Positions 15,528-21,538 of a stretch of 24,650 bases of DNA are shown here, piece after piece. The notes under the pieces are model-generated. The model saw only the letters and a program-made list of their open reading frames with translations. It ran no database searches and was not told where the DNA came from. A program made the translations under genes and the position numbers. The DNA is from a virus, in IMG/VR virus record IMGVR_UViG_3300031772_000271, positions 1-24,650 of that record; one strand, 5' to 3'. The stretch's first letter is position 1. Every line of letters begins with the position of its first letter.

Positions 15528-16204
15528 AAGGATATAGGTTCGTAACAAATGCCCTCAAAAGTGAGCGCGGGGACACTCAATGGATGATTGGCAAGTGGCA
15601 GAAATGCAAGGGGAAATTATCTCTTTGTGCAAATGGTTTTCATGCCAGCCAAAAGCCGATTGATAGCCTTAGTTATATCTTCGGCACTCGTTGGTTTGAG
15701 TGTGAGGCACGAGGGCAAATCCTCAAAGGCACTGACAAATTCTGCGCCTCCGAAATGAGGATAGTCAAGGAAATCCCTAATAAGGTAATCCAGCAATTTG
15801 CTATAGATTGTGCCTGGCGGGTATTACATATATTCGAGGAGGGCTACCCAGATGATAAGCGGCCCCGACAGGCACTAGAGGCAGTAAGGGCATATCTGAA
15901 ATTCCCAACTCAAGAGAATCTAGATAAGTTAACTGCCGCTAGGGCTGCCGCTAGGGCTGCCGCTAGTGATGCCGCTTGGACTGCCGCTTGGACTGCCGCT
16001 AGGACTGCCGCTTGGGCTGCCGCTAGGGCTGCCGCTAGTGATGCCGCTTGGACTGCCGCTAGGGCTGCCGCTTGGGCTGCCGCTTGGGCTGCCGCTAGTG
16101 ATGCCGCTTGGACTGCCGCTAGGGCTGCCGAACAGAAATGGCAAAACAGACATCTACAAAATCTTATTAGGAATGAATCAGGCAATTATGCGCATAAGTC
16201 CTGA
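15524..16204 (+). CDS. DUF7666-like protein with Ala-rich tetrapeptide repeat
   Basis: 226 residues with AAAGGAG upstream. The N-terminal 80 residues (MKGYRFVTNALKSERGDTQW, KLSLCANGFHASQKPIDSL, RWFECEARGQIL) resemble the DUF7666-type phage domain. Residues 90-125 (AIDCAWRVLHIFEEGYPDDKRPRQALEAVRAYL) resemble a conserved helical motif of putative immunity-type proteins. Residues 137-203 are about 17 tetrapeptides of form xAAx with x among Ala/Arg/Trp/Ser/Asp/Thr (AARA, AASD, AAWT, and so on), likely one long amphipathic helix. The repeat is also a 12-base minisatellite. The tail is Gln/Asn-rich. Function is unknown. Repeat length probably varies among related phages. Confidence 0.65.
   Translation: MKGYRFVTNALKSERGDTQWMIGKWQKCKGKLSLCANGFHASQKPIDSLSYIFGTRWFECEARGQILKGTDKFCASEMRIVKEIPNKVIQQFAIDCAWRVLHIFEEGYPDDKRPRQALEAVRAYLKFPTQENLDKLTAARAAARAAASDAAWTAAWTAARTAAWAAARAAASDAAWTAARAAAWAAAWAAASDAAWTAARAAEQKWQNRHLQNLIRNESGNYAHKS
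15932..16130. repeat. 12-base minisatellite encoding xAAx tetrapeptides
   Basis: The unit is about RCTGCCGCTWGG, repeated some 16-17 times with limited changes (GCTAGTGAT units interrupt at intervals). It is in frame, so copy-number changes lengthen or shorten the helix by four residues without breaking the protein. Long open frames on other strands here are only side effects of the repeat. Confidence 0.85.
16193..16204. repeat. Leader direct repeat, copy 2 (CATAAGTCCTGA)
   Basis: Second exact copy of the 12-mer at 15479-15490. Here it covers the last codons and stop of the Ala-repeat gene (His-Lys-Ser-stop) and begins the leader of the next gene, which also ends in AAGGAG and ATG. Confidence 0.7.
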
Positions 16205-16240
16205 GCTATCAGCCAGGCGAGCGCAGACAGAAGGAGAAAA

Positions 16241-16921
16241 ATGTACGATCTAGCAACAATTCAAGCAATGAATAACGAGGAAACCAGGAGAGCCAGGGCG
16301 ATGGGCAGCAAGCCATACGTCCTCAAGTTTCACGAGCTACATCCCTGTAACTTCCCGCCATTCCCATTCCCATACCTGGGGGACTACCAGCCTAAAGGCT
16401 GGCGCAAGACGGCAGAATACTTCGTAGACTCATCGGGCTTTGGCTCAGAAGGTGAGCCAGCGCTCACCATCGGGGGATTCATTAAGAAGCTTAAGGTTGG
16501 CTTCGGCTATGCCATCACGTCTGCTGGCCAGTTCCAGGTACATGTAGGCGAGTATCTGTGCCTACACACCAGGCAGGAATCAGAAGCCATGAAGGAAGTC
16601 AGGGCGGTTGTCTTGTTCACCAAGACGATCCCACTTGAGACCGTCAAGGCGCTAAATGCCAAGGGCGGGCTGACCTTCTTTAGCCACTCTAGCACCCGCT
16701 ACTTCAACAGCAGGTATCCCAGTGCAGCCTATCAGATAGGGAACAAGGCATTCTTTGTTACGTCAGAACGGCAGTCATCCTCTGTGCCTCGCCGTTATAC
16801 CATCAGGGTTTGCGACATGATCACTGGCGCAATATCCAATGTGGGCGCATTCTGTGAAAACACCGAGGTCGAGGCCAGGAAGCTCTTACGTGACACAATC
16901 AGACAAGAGGAGGTAGTATAG
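16241..16921 (+). CDS. Hypothetical early protein
   Basis: 226 residues, AAGGAG before ATG at 16241. Begins MYDLATIQAMNNEETRRARAMGSKPYVLKFHEL, an N-terminal pattern seen in phage proteins of unknown role. The middle is Gly/Phe/Pro-rich and beta-like (FPPFPFPYLGDYQPKGW; GGFIKKLKVGFGYAITSAGQFQVHVGEYL). It has no membrane segment, no catalytic signature, and few cysteines. It follows a duplicated leader and precedes a run of very small genes, all in one plus-strand operon. Function is unknown. Confidence 0.65.
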   Translation: MYDLATIQAMNNEETRRARAMGSKPYVLKFHELHPCNFPPFPFPYLGDYQPKGWRKTAEYFVDSSGFGSEGEPALTIGGFIKKLKVGFGYAITSAGQFQVHVGEYLCLHTRQESEAMKEVRAVVLFTKTIPLETVKALNAKGGLTFFSHSSTRYFNSRYPSAAYQIGNKAFFVTSERQSSSVPRRYTIRVCDMITGAISNVGAFCENTEVEARKLLRDTIRQEEVV

Positions 16922-16923
16922 CT

Positions 16924-17151
16924 ATGACACCAACAGCAATGGCACTGGTCAGAAAGGGATTAACCTTGATTTACAAGGCGATCTGGGATGGCGGGGAATT
17001 CATGTCTCTCGATGAGGATGAAGCCTGGTCAGTCTACGCTGAAGCCCTCTCAAAATGCGATAACGTGCGCCTGGTGACGCTGTATGACACGGGCACGATG
17101 TTAGAGATGGGCGAGACTATCGCCTCAAAGGGCGATTACCCGTTAGAGTAG
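16924..17151 (+). CDS. Small acidic hypothetical protein
   Basis: 75 residues, ATG at 16924 two bases after the previous stop, with AGGAGG just upstream. Begins MTPTAMALVRKGLTLIYKAIW. Acidic second half with DEDEAWSVYAEAL and a C-terminal ASKGDYPLE. Helical, no cysteine motif. No family is recognised. The tight spacing shows it is part of the operon. Confidence 0.6.
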   Translation: MTPTAMALVRKGLTLIYKAIWDGGEFMSLDEDEAWSVYAEALSKCDNVRLVTLYDTGTMLEMGETIASKGDYPLE

Positions 17152-17181
17152 AAGAATAAATCATATAGGAGGGAATGTAAC

Positions 17182-17394
17182 ATGAGAAATTTATCTGTAA
17201 GATTCAGAGAGCACGGGAAGGCACGTGATTACGCATATGCTGTGATCCCGCAACAGGACATCATCTTCACATCAGGCCACGGGGTCGAGATCATGTGCCT
17301 CAAGTGCGAGGATGGAGTCCTGGTAATCACCACCAGGCAGGAATGCGTGATCGAGACTATGTCTGGCGGATTATACTTACAGGGGGTAAAATGA
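17182..17394 (+). CDS. Small hypothetical protein, beta-rich
   Basis: 70 residues, GGAGG before ATG at 17182. Starts MRNLSVRFREHGKARDYAYAVI, then beta strands (QDIIFTSGHGVEIMCLKCEDGVLVITTRQECVIETMSGGLYLQ). CLKC and a third Cys (QEC) might hold a metal. Its stop overlaps the next start as ATGA. The function is unknown. Confidence 0.6.
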   Translation: MRNLSVRFREHGKARDYAYAVIPQQDIIFTSGHGVEIMCLKCEDGVLVITTRQECVIETMSGGLYLQGVK

Positions 17395-17654
17395 AGAACA
17401 TCAAAGGCATTATCAATCACACAACCGAGGTTAAGGTCGAAGTCCCTATCCGAATTCAGGTGCGCCAGGAGTTTGAGGCAGACTATTATTACACGGGCAG
17501 CACCAATGGCTGTATCTATTTTGGTAAAGGTAACGAGCTTGTAACCGCATCCTGGGTACAGATTCGCCCCGATGGAAAGCTTATTATCACAACCGAGGGA
17601 AGCCATAGGGTAGAAGAAGATGGCGAAGACCTCTGGATAGGGGGGCAGGAATGA
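17391..17654 (+). CDS. Small hypothetical protein, beta-rich
   Basis: 87 residues. The frame extends further upstream, but the ATG at 17391 overlaps the previous stop (ATGA) and is the better start. Sequence: MKNIKGIINHTTEVKVEVPI, then RQEFEADYYYTGSTNGCIYFGKGNELVTASWVQIRPDGKLIITTEGSHRVE. Predicted as beta strands with an aromatic patch; it resembles a small beta-barrel. It couples to the next gene by ATGA. No function can be given. Confidence 0.65.
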   Translation: MKNIKGIINHTTEVKVEVPIRIQVRQEFEADYYYTGSTNGCIYFGKGNELVTASWVQIRPDGKLIITTEGSHRVEEDGEDLWIGGQE

Positions 17655-17842
17655 GCGCAGGATGGATGCACTATCACAAGTACCCGCCAAAGCGCAAGTG
17701 TCCTACCTGTGGAAGGCGTCACAGCCTCAAGAGGATCGGGGCTATGAGCAATGGAGCAGATGTCTGGAAGATAATCTGCACCCAGACGGGACAAGTAGCG
17801 GGGCGCTTTGCCTCTGACTGGCCAGAGGGTTATCCCATATAA
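17651..17842 (+). CDS. Small zinc-ribbon-like protein
   Basis: 63 residues, ATGA overlap with the previous gene. CPTC at 17-20 (RKCPTCGRRH) is a zinc-ribbon knuckle, with a further Cys at 43 and His at 24 as possible ligands. Basic N-terminal part (HYHKYPPKRK). Likely a nucleic-acid or protein contact module. It is the last gene before the two-way terminator. Confidence 0.6.
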   Translation: MSAGWMHYHKYPPKRKCPTCGRRHSLKRIGAMSNGADVWKIICTQTGQVAGRFASDWPEGYPI

Positions 17843-17862
17843 CGGACGATTCCACCAACGCA

Positions 17863-17893
17863 AAGGGGGAGACCATCGCACGGTCTCCCCCTT
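17863..17893. terminator. Bidirectional rho-independent terminator
   Basis: AAGGGGGAGACC (17863-17874) and its perfect complement GGTCTCCCCCTT (17882-17893) enclose a seven-base loop. On the plus strand a CGCTTTT run follows, suiting the end of the 14695-17842 operon. On the minus strand the stem follows the stop of the 49-residue gene within a few bases. It thus separates convergent operons. Confidence 0.9.
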
Positions 17894-17898
17894 CGCTT

Positions 17899-18048
17899 TT
17901 AGGTGGTTGGGGCAAGTAGCCTGTCCTGAAAGGAGATAGACACCAGGAAATCCCAAGGATTCTCTGTTATCCAAGGACAGCAATCAGTAGGGGATTCACC
18001 AGTAAGGTTTCCCCAGTTCAGTGGCAAAGAGTAGTTCTCGTAAGACAT
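17899..18048 (-). CDS. Small hypothetical protein at end of second minus cassette
   Basis: 49 residues, MSYENYSLPLNWGNLTGESP, ending LLAPTT. The ATG at 18048 shares one base with the stop of the upstream gene (TAATG), so coupling is likely. Aromatic- and Pro-rich with a CC pair (TDCCPWITENPWDF). No membrane helix. The gene ends six bases from the terminator stem. It is easy to miss because it is short. Function is unknown. Confidence 0.6.
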   Translation of the reverse strand: MSYENYSLPLNWGNLTGESPTDCCPWITENPWDFLVSISFQDRLLAPTT

Positions 18049-18395
18049 TATAACCTCAGTGTGATAACACCCAGGTAGTTAAGTATACTCACGGGGATCA
18101 TCGCCAGCCATAGAGCCAAGGCCATCTCCCAGTGATCCATCGCTCCCTGTGGCAGGTAGACCTGGCCATCGGGAAGCGGTAAGCCGAATCGAATCGCCAT
18201 CTCCTGGGTCATTAGCAACTCTCGGTCATTCCACCGTTCCCATGCCCAAAACCACACCAGGACAATGATACAGGCCACCAGCCCCACAGAAACAGCAATC
18301 CAGGCGGTAAATACCCCCAGCGCGTAATGAGCGGGCGATGTCGGCTTGCGCAGGACATTCCAAACCTCTTTGGCTGTCTGGCCTAATGTTTTCAT
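18048..18395 (-). CDS. Two-span membrane protein
   Basis: 115 residues, ATG at 18395 overlapping the previous stop as ATGA. Hydrophobic helices at about 26-50 (LGVFTAWIAVSVGLVACIIVLVWFWAW) and 90-112 (WEMALALWLAMIPVSILNYLGVIT). The loop between them (residues 51-88) is polar, with Glu/Arg and a PLPDGQ turn. A short basic N-terminus suggests the N-in topology. It could be a lysis or membrane accessory factor. No specific family is recognised. Confidence 0.6.
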   Translation of the reverse strand: MKTLGQTAKEVWNVLRKPTSPAHYALGVFTAWIAVSVGLVACIIVLVWFWAWERWNDRELLMTQEMAIRFGLPLPDGQVYLPQGAMDHWEMALALWLAMIPVSILNYLGVITLRL

Positions 18396-18973
18396 ATCAG
18401 TGCGAATGCCCCCTCTAGGCTATAGAACCTATCGAGCCTCTGAGTCCACATCCACATGCCGTCCGATTGAGGCTCAAGTACCATCGGTTCACTCTCGGCA
18501 AAGAGTACCAGATTATACGAATGGCCACTCTTGTAGTCCAGGATATAAGCAACCTGGTTGACATTGAAGATTAGGTTGGTCATAACCTTAAACATCATGG
18601 CGAATTTGTCACAATCAAAGAAGTCCCTCACATACACCAGGCGCTCGGTTGTGTCATATGCGACAATGTTGGCAAAGTTCTTACGGTTAGTCAGTCTATA
18701 CTTGCCATCTAGGGGAAGACGCACGATGTTCAGCTTGAGCGCCGACAACTGAGCATCAACCCAGGCTGTATCCAACTCAACCGTGTAGTCAAGCGGGGTC
18801 GGGGGAGGCCGAGGGACGAGCAATTGTAGCTGTCTTATCTGCTCGGCCTGGGTTTCTATAACACCCTGAAGGTCGGCAGTCTGGGTAAGACAGGCAGTAA
18901 GCTGTGATTGCTCGGCGCTACAGTCTGTCTGACATCCCAGCCAACTACACAGTAAGTTGCGCAGATTGTCCAT
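18392..18973 (-). CDS. Papain/transglutaminase-like cysteine protease-fold protein
   Basis: 193 residues. The first 50 residues hold Cys residues and a coiled coil (EQSQLTACLTQTADLQGVIETQAEQIRQLQLL), then a Pro-rich linker (VPRPPPTP). The C-terminal half shows a Cys-His-Glu layout: C121 in FFDCDKFAMMF, H151 in KSGHSYNLVLF, and E167 in VLEPQSDGMW. The 'CDxFA ... GHSYN ... EPQ' pattern is that of the papain-like domain seen in MOA-type agglutinin C-termini and in phage proteins. It may cut or cross-link host or virion protein, or act as an unusual lysis factor. It overlaps the holin-like gene by 29 bases. Activity is inferred only. Confidence 0.6.
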   Translation of the reverse strand: MDNLRNLLCSWLGCQTDCSAEQSQLTACLTQTADLQGVIETQAEQIRQLQLLVPRPPPTPLDYTVELDTAWVDAQLSALKLNIVRLPLDGKYRLTNRKNFANIVAYDTTERLVYVRDFFDCDKFAMMFKVMTNLIFNVNQVAYILDYKSGHSYNLVLFAESEPMVLEPQSDGMWMWTQRLDRFYSLEGAFALI

Positions 18974-19178
18974 TGGTTTTCTTCGTTACGGTGATCCCGA
19001 CTTGCTTTGTGATTCCCCTCTCTACGAACCACTCGCCTACGATAGCGATGGCAAAGAATCTAAACCACTCGCTCATGGGGTAGCCAAAGGACTCCAGGAG
19101 AGCCCCAACAATAAGGGCTGCAACCAGGAAGATCATGGCAATGGGGCGAGCAAAGGACTTGAAATCATCTGGGTTCAT
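18945..19178 (-). CDS. Small two-span membrane protein, holin-like
   Basis: 77 residues, ATG at 19178 with AGGAG (GGGAGGAGTACC) just upstream. Two hydrophobic helices: about 12-30 (PIAMIFLVAALIVGALLESFGY) and 36-50 (EWFRFFAIAIVGEWFVE). Charged C-terminal tail (KKTNGQSAQLTV). Layout and size are those of small holins. It lies upstream of the papain-like gene in one cassette and overlaps the 50-residue gene upstream by 14 bases. A lysis role is suggested, not shown. Confidence 0.6.
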   Translation of the reverse strand: MNPDDFKSFARPIAMIFLVAALIVGALLESFGYPMSEWFRFFAIAIVGEWFVERGITKQVGITVTKKTNGQSAQLTV

Positions 19179-19317
19179 GGTACTCCTCCCTGGGGTGAGC
19201 GTACTTACGGCACACCCTGAGACAAATCGAGATACAGATTGCCAGTTCGATAGGCAAAAGAATCAGGTGCGACAGAATCGCACGTAGGGTAAAAGCTTCA
19301 ATTAACCATTCGGGCAT
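19165..19317 (-). CDS. 50-residue single-span membrane protein
   Basis: ATG at 19317 with AAGGGA upstream; the product is MPEWLIEAFTLRAILSHLIL then LPIELAICISICLRVCRKYA and HPREEYHEPR. One hydrophobic helix covers about residues 10-36. Basic and acidic charges follow at the C-terminus. The gene overlaps the next start by 14 bases and starts about 20 bases after the -10 box of a strong promoter, so it leads the cassette. Probably real despite its size. Confidence 0.6.
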   Translation of the reverse strand: MPEWLIEAFTLRAILSHLILLPIELAICISICLRVCRKYAHPREEYHEPR

Positions 19318-19338
19318 AGTTCTATCCCTTCTACTTTC

Positions 19339-19374
19339 ATTATATCACACATGAAAGGTTCACCAATACCTCAT
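19339..19374 (-). promoter_or_regulatory. Minus-strand promoter for the second membrane cassette
   Basis: -35 TTGGTG (19361-19366), 16-base spacer, perfect -10 TATAAT (19339-19344) with an extended TG. The block ATGAGGTATTGGTG (19361-19374) is 13/14 identical to that at 13644-13657. It abuts the stop of the HNH gene and drives the cassette 19317-17899. Confidence 0.75.
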
Positions 19375-19740
19375 TCACTGGTGTTTTTTGACAGCAACAT
19401 GGCATTCGTGGCAAACGACCAACAGATTTGATGGTATATTTAGGGGATGCCATGTTCTTTGTTGCCCATTCAAGGGGATAATATGATGAACACGTAAGCC
19501 CATTTTTTCATACCACGTGCCATGGATAGCCCTAGTGCCCTCCGATGTCACTCCACAAACCTGGCATTTACGATTTGCACGGTGAATAGCATCCCAACTG
19601 GCCTGCGGCCAAAAGAACAAGCTGAGATACAGGGTTGCACATTCGTCAGAACAATAGGCTCGCCTACGCTTGGGCAACCGATCACCGCACATGAAACAGA
19701 TGCCCTGGTTCTCGTAGCCCGTACAAATCACCTTATTCAC
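19375..19740 (-). CDS. HNH endonuclease
   Basis: 121 residues from GTG at 19740, which overlaps the upstream stop by eight bases (GTGAATAA); a longer frame up to 19824 would overlap 92 bases and looks less likely. Residues 15-34 form a treble-clef-like zinc site (CFMC, CSDEC). The HNH core is CQVC (59-62), VHHIIPL (84-90) and CHECH (110-114), with Asn in NIPSNLL between. It is a His-Me finger nuclease, either free-standing homing or DNA-processing. Position beside a minor operon fits a homing gene. Key residues are present, so it is probably active. Confidence 0.8.
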   Translation of the reverse strand: MNKVICTGYENQGICFMCGDRLPKRRRAYCSDECATLYLSLFFWPQASWDAIHRANRKCQVCGVTSEGTRAIHGTWYEKMGLRVHHIIPLNGQQRTWHPLNIPSNLLVVCHECHVAVKKHQ

Positions 19741-20146
19741 GGTGGTAGATTTCCCGTTTCCATCTAGCAAAGGAAATCTTCTTCCTACCCCAGCCCGTAC
19801 AATACATGAGAGCCTTACGTGCATTAGGACTCAATGCTTCAAAGCTTCTGCCAGCCTCGATCTGGGCTACCAGAAGCTCACCATATATGCCCGTCTTCTC
19901 AAGCCTAATCTTAACCTCGGCCACTACACTGACAGGCTTGGCAAAGGTAGCCTCTTTGGGGATATTACTTGATCCAGGAGAATCATCCCTGTTTCCCCAG
20001 TCTGCGCCCCTGAGTGCCTCTGTATGTTCTATAATCCAGTACACCTGGCGGGGACACCAGCGAATGTCCGAGTAGGTGTAGCCATCAATCTTACCCTCGC
20101 AACCCCTATAGTCTCGGCACTTTAAGCAATTAAGTCCATTGTCCAT
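19733..20146 (-). CDS. Cys-cluster protein of unknown function
   Basis: 137 residues, ATG at 20146. Four Cys in the first 31 residues (CLKC at 7-10, C16, C31) suggest a zinc or iron-sulphur site. The C-terminal part, after residue 85 (GELLVAQIEAGRSFEALSPNARKALMYCTGWGRKKISFARWKREIY), is basic and helical, and may bind DNA. A regulator is possible but not recognised. The promoter at 20155 lies so close that the transcript would be nearly leaderless. The HNH gene starts in its last codons. Confidence 0.65.
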   Translation of the reverse strand: MDNGLNCLKCRDYRGCEGKIDGYTYSDIRWCPRQVYWIIEHTEALRGADWGNRDDSPGSSNIPKEATFAKPVSVVAEVKIRLEKTGIYGELLVAQIEAGRSFEALSPNARKALMYCTGWGRKKISFARWKREIYHRE

Positions 20147-20154
20147 ATGAGAAT

Positions 20155-20182
20155 ATTATACCACAAAAGATACTCCCACCAA
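20155..20182 (-). promoter_or_regulatory. Minus-strand promoter, probably leaderless
   Basis: -35 TTGGTG (20177-20182), 16-base spacer, perfect TATAAT (20155-20160) preceded by an extended TG. The -10 ends nine bases from the ATG at 20146, so the mRNA starts at about 20148 and has almost no leader and no Shine-Dalgarno site. Confidence 0.75.
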
Positions 20183-20212
20183 AGACATTCCAGTAAGATA
20201 CACATTTCCACC

Positions 20213-20252
20213 CTTACGAACAAACTTGACAAATCCTTGGGGGTGTGATAAG
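20213..20252 (+). promoter_or_regulatory. Second early plus-strand promoter with shared upstream element
   Basis: TTGACA (20226-20231), 15-base spacer and GATAAG (20247-20252) with an extended TG. CTTACGAACAAACT (20213-20226) matches the element at 14603-14616 in 13 of 14 bases. It starts the operon that carries RecT and the PD-(D/E)XK nuclease. Confidence 0.65.
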
Positions 20253-20290
20253 CTTTACGGTAAATACAACAAAGCAAAAAGGAGGAAAAG

Positions 20291-20452
20291 ATGGACAAGC
20301 AAGAAAGAGATTATAAGAGACACAGAATACTTGAATGGCTGTACGAGTTGATTGGCCTTTCTGAGGAGGTCAGGAATGATTGGCTCACATACGTGCTCGT
20401 AATCGTAGGCCTATTAATCTTTGCCTGGATGTGCGTTCAGTCCGTAGGATAG
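20291..20452 (+). CDS. 53-residue single-span membrane protein
   Basis: ATG at 20291 with AGGAGG about nine bases upstream. A charged N-terminus (MDKQERDYKRHRILEWLYEL) precedes one C-terminal hydrophobic helix (about 32-49: LTYVLVIVGLLIFAWMCV). The product sits in the membrane with the charged part inside. It is the first gene of the second early operon, a usual place for small host-interaction proteins. Function is unknown. Confidence 0.65.
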   Translation: MDKQERDYKRHRILEWLYELIGLSEEVRNDWLTYVLVIVGLLIFAWMCVQSVG

Positions 20453-20483
20453 TGGTCGAATTATTAAACACAAAGGAGGGAAC

Positions 20484-20690
20484 GTGAAACACTATGATTG
20501 CTACAGTCAGAGGGTCAAGGTCGAGCAATTTTATGGCGCAGAATCTCAGCTTCAACTCCTAGTGGGTATTGCAAGCTGGTGGGTGGAGACAAGGGTGAAT
20601 AAGCCTACTGCCATTATGGATGCCATTAAGCTTGAGTTTGATGGGGATGAAGGGGGAAAGTGGGGCGCTGTAATACACTGGTCAGAATAG
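20484..20690 (+). CDS. Small hypothetical protein
   Basis: 68 residues from GTG at 20484 with a strong GGAGG seven bases upstream. Begins MKHYDCYSQRVKVEQFYGAES, then LQLLVGIASWWVETRVNKPTAIMDAIKLEF, and an acidic C-terminus (DGDEGGKWGAVIHWSE). No membrane segment or known motif. Part of the 20291-24650 operon. Confidence 0.55.
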   Translation: MKHYDCYSQRVKVEQFYGAESQLQLLVGIASWWVETRVNKPTAIMDAIKLEFDGDEGGKWGAVIHWSE

Positions 20691-20697
20691 GAGGAAC

Positions 20698-20961
20698 ATG
20701 AAAGTAGACGTAAAAGCACCCGACAATCACTCGATCCTGGTAATCGCCCCGTTCCTGTGGGGCAGAGGAGACACACTCAAGCTGGCTCTGAAGGAAACCA
20801 GAAAACACGGCAGCGTGACAGAGGGCAACTTTGAGGCCTGGATTGCCCCCACGGATGTCTGGGTAAATGAGATGGGGACATTCTATCTGCACCATGATTG
20901 CAAGGTCTGTCAGCAGATAGTCCGCCCGATTCACATGAAGGGGAAACGTGAAACTAGCTAA
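20698..20961 (+). CDS. Small hypothetical protein
   Basis: 87 residues, AGGAGG just upstream of ATG. Sequence MKVDVKAPDNHSILVIAPFL, then GRGDTLKLALKETRKHGSVTEGNFEAWIAPTDVW, with a C-terminal CKVC (HHDCKVCQQIVRP) that could be half of a zinc site. It overlaps the next gene by 14 bases. Unknown function. Confidence 0.6.
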   Translation: MKVDVKAPDNHSILVIAPFLWGRGDTLKLALKETRKHGSVTEGNFEAWIAPTDVWVNEMGTFYLHHDCKVCQQIVRPIHMKGKRETS

Positions 20962-21538
20962 CAAGACCAGTCACAGCACTGCAGGCTTGCGAGCCATGTT
21001 CTATGATCTGGCTCGCAAGGCTCATGTCTCAACGAGGAAGCTCACCGTAGTGGTTTTGCCTTCTCGCCGTCATGTTCACGGCTGGTGTGATACAGACCGA
21101 AGACTCATAACCCTGTATTTGTTAAGGGAAAGCACAACCTCCACTATATCATTCCTCTGGGTGCATGAGTTGGCTCACCTGACCCCGCATAATAAGACGC
21201 TATATCGCCATGGCCACTCAAGGAAGGGGCAGGCACACGCTGACGCTATGGCAGCAAGAGTCACGGGCGGGAAGCACGAGGACATGAAGTGGCACAAGGA
21301 ACAGGGGTGGAGGAAGCTCCGCTACCGCCCAGCATATCCGACCAAGGCACTGGCTCGCCAGGAACTCCAGAAGCTCCGCTACCCATATAATCTTCTGACA
21401 TCTGATCAGCGATACAGCCCTGACGGGAAGCGGAAAGACGGCTTCTCGTTCAGAATCTCCCCGAAGTCCAGGCGTGGGCACTACTGGCTGGAGGAGAAAT
21501 ACATTGCCAGGAATGATAAGCGGGAGGTATTGTCATAA
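20948..21538 (+). CDS. HELAH zincin-like protein
   Basis: 196 residues from GTG at 20948, with AAGGGG upstream. HELAH at 73-77 (FLWVHELAHLTPH) is a HExxH zinc motif. It is followed by a His-rich stretch (HGHSRKGQAHADAMAARVTGG, 88-107) in which H97 or D99 could be the third ligand. Before it lies a strand with LITLYLL, as in M78/SprT-like zincins. After residue 110 the sequence is very basic (KALARQELQKLRYPY; KSRRGHYW) and could bind nucleic acid. The target is unknown. A second zincin-like protein is at 11892-12245, unrelated in sequence apart from the motif. Confidence 0.7.
   Translation: MKLANKTSHSTAGLRAMFYDLARKAHVSTRKLTVVVLPSRRHVHGWCDTDRRLITLYLLRESTTSTISFLWVHELAHLTPHNKTLYRHGHSRKGQAHADAMAARVTGGKHEDMKWHKEQGWRKLRYRPAYPTKALARQELQKLRYPYNLLTSDQRYSPDGKRKDGFSFRISPKSRRGHYWLEEKYIARNDKREVLS

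Noticed and set aside
15910-16253. Several 70-95 codon ORFs on both strands over the Ala repeat
   Set aside because: They only reflect the 12-base minisatellite, giving Gly-Ser-Pro or Leu-Gly-Pro repeats.
17516-17983. 155-codon minus-strand ORF
   Set aside because: Crosses the strong terminator and lies antisense to three well-supported small genes.
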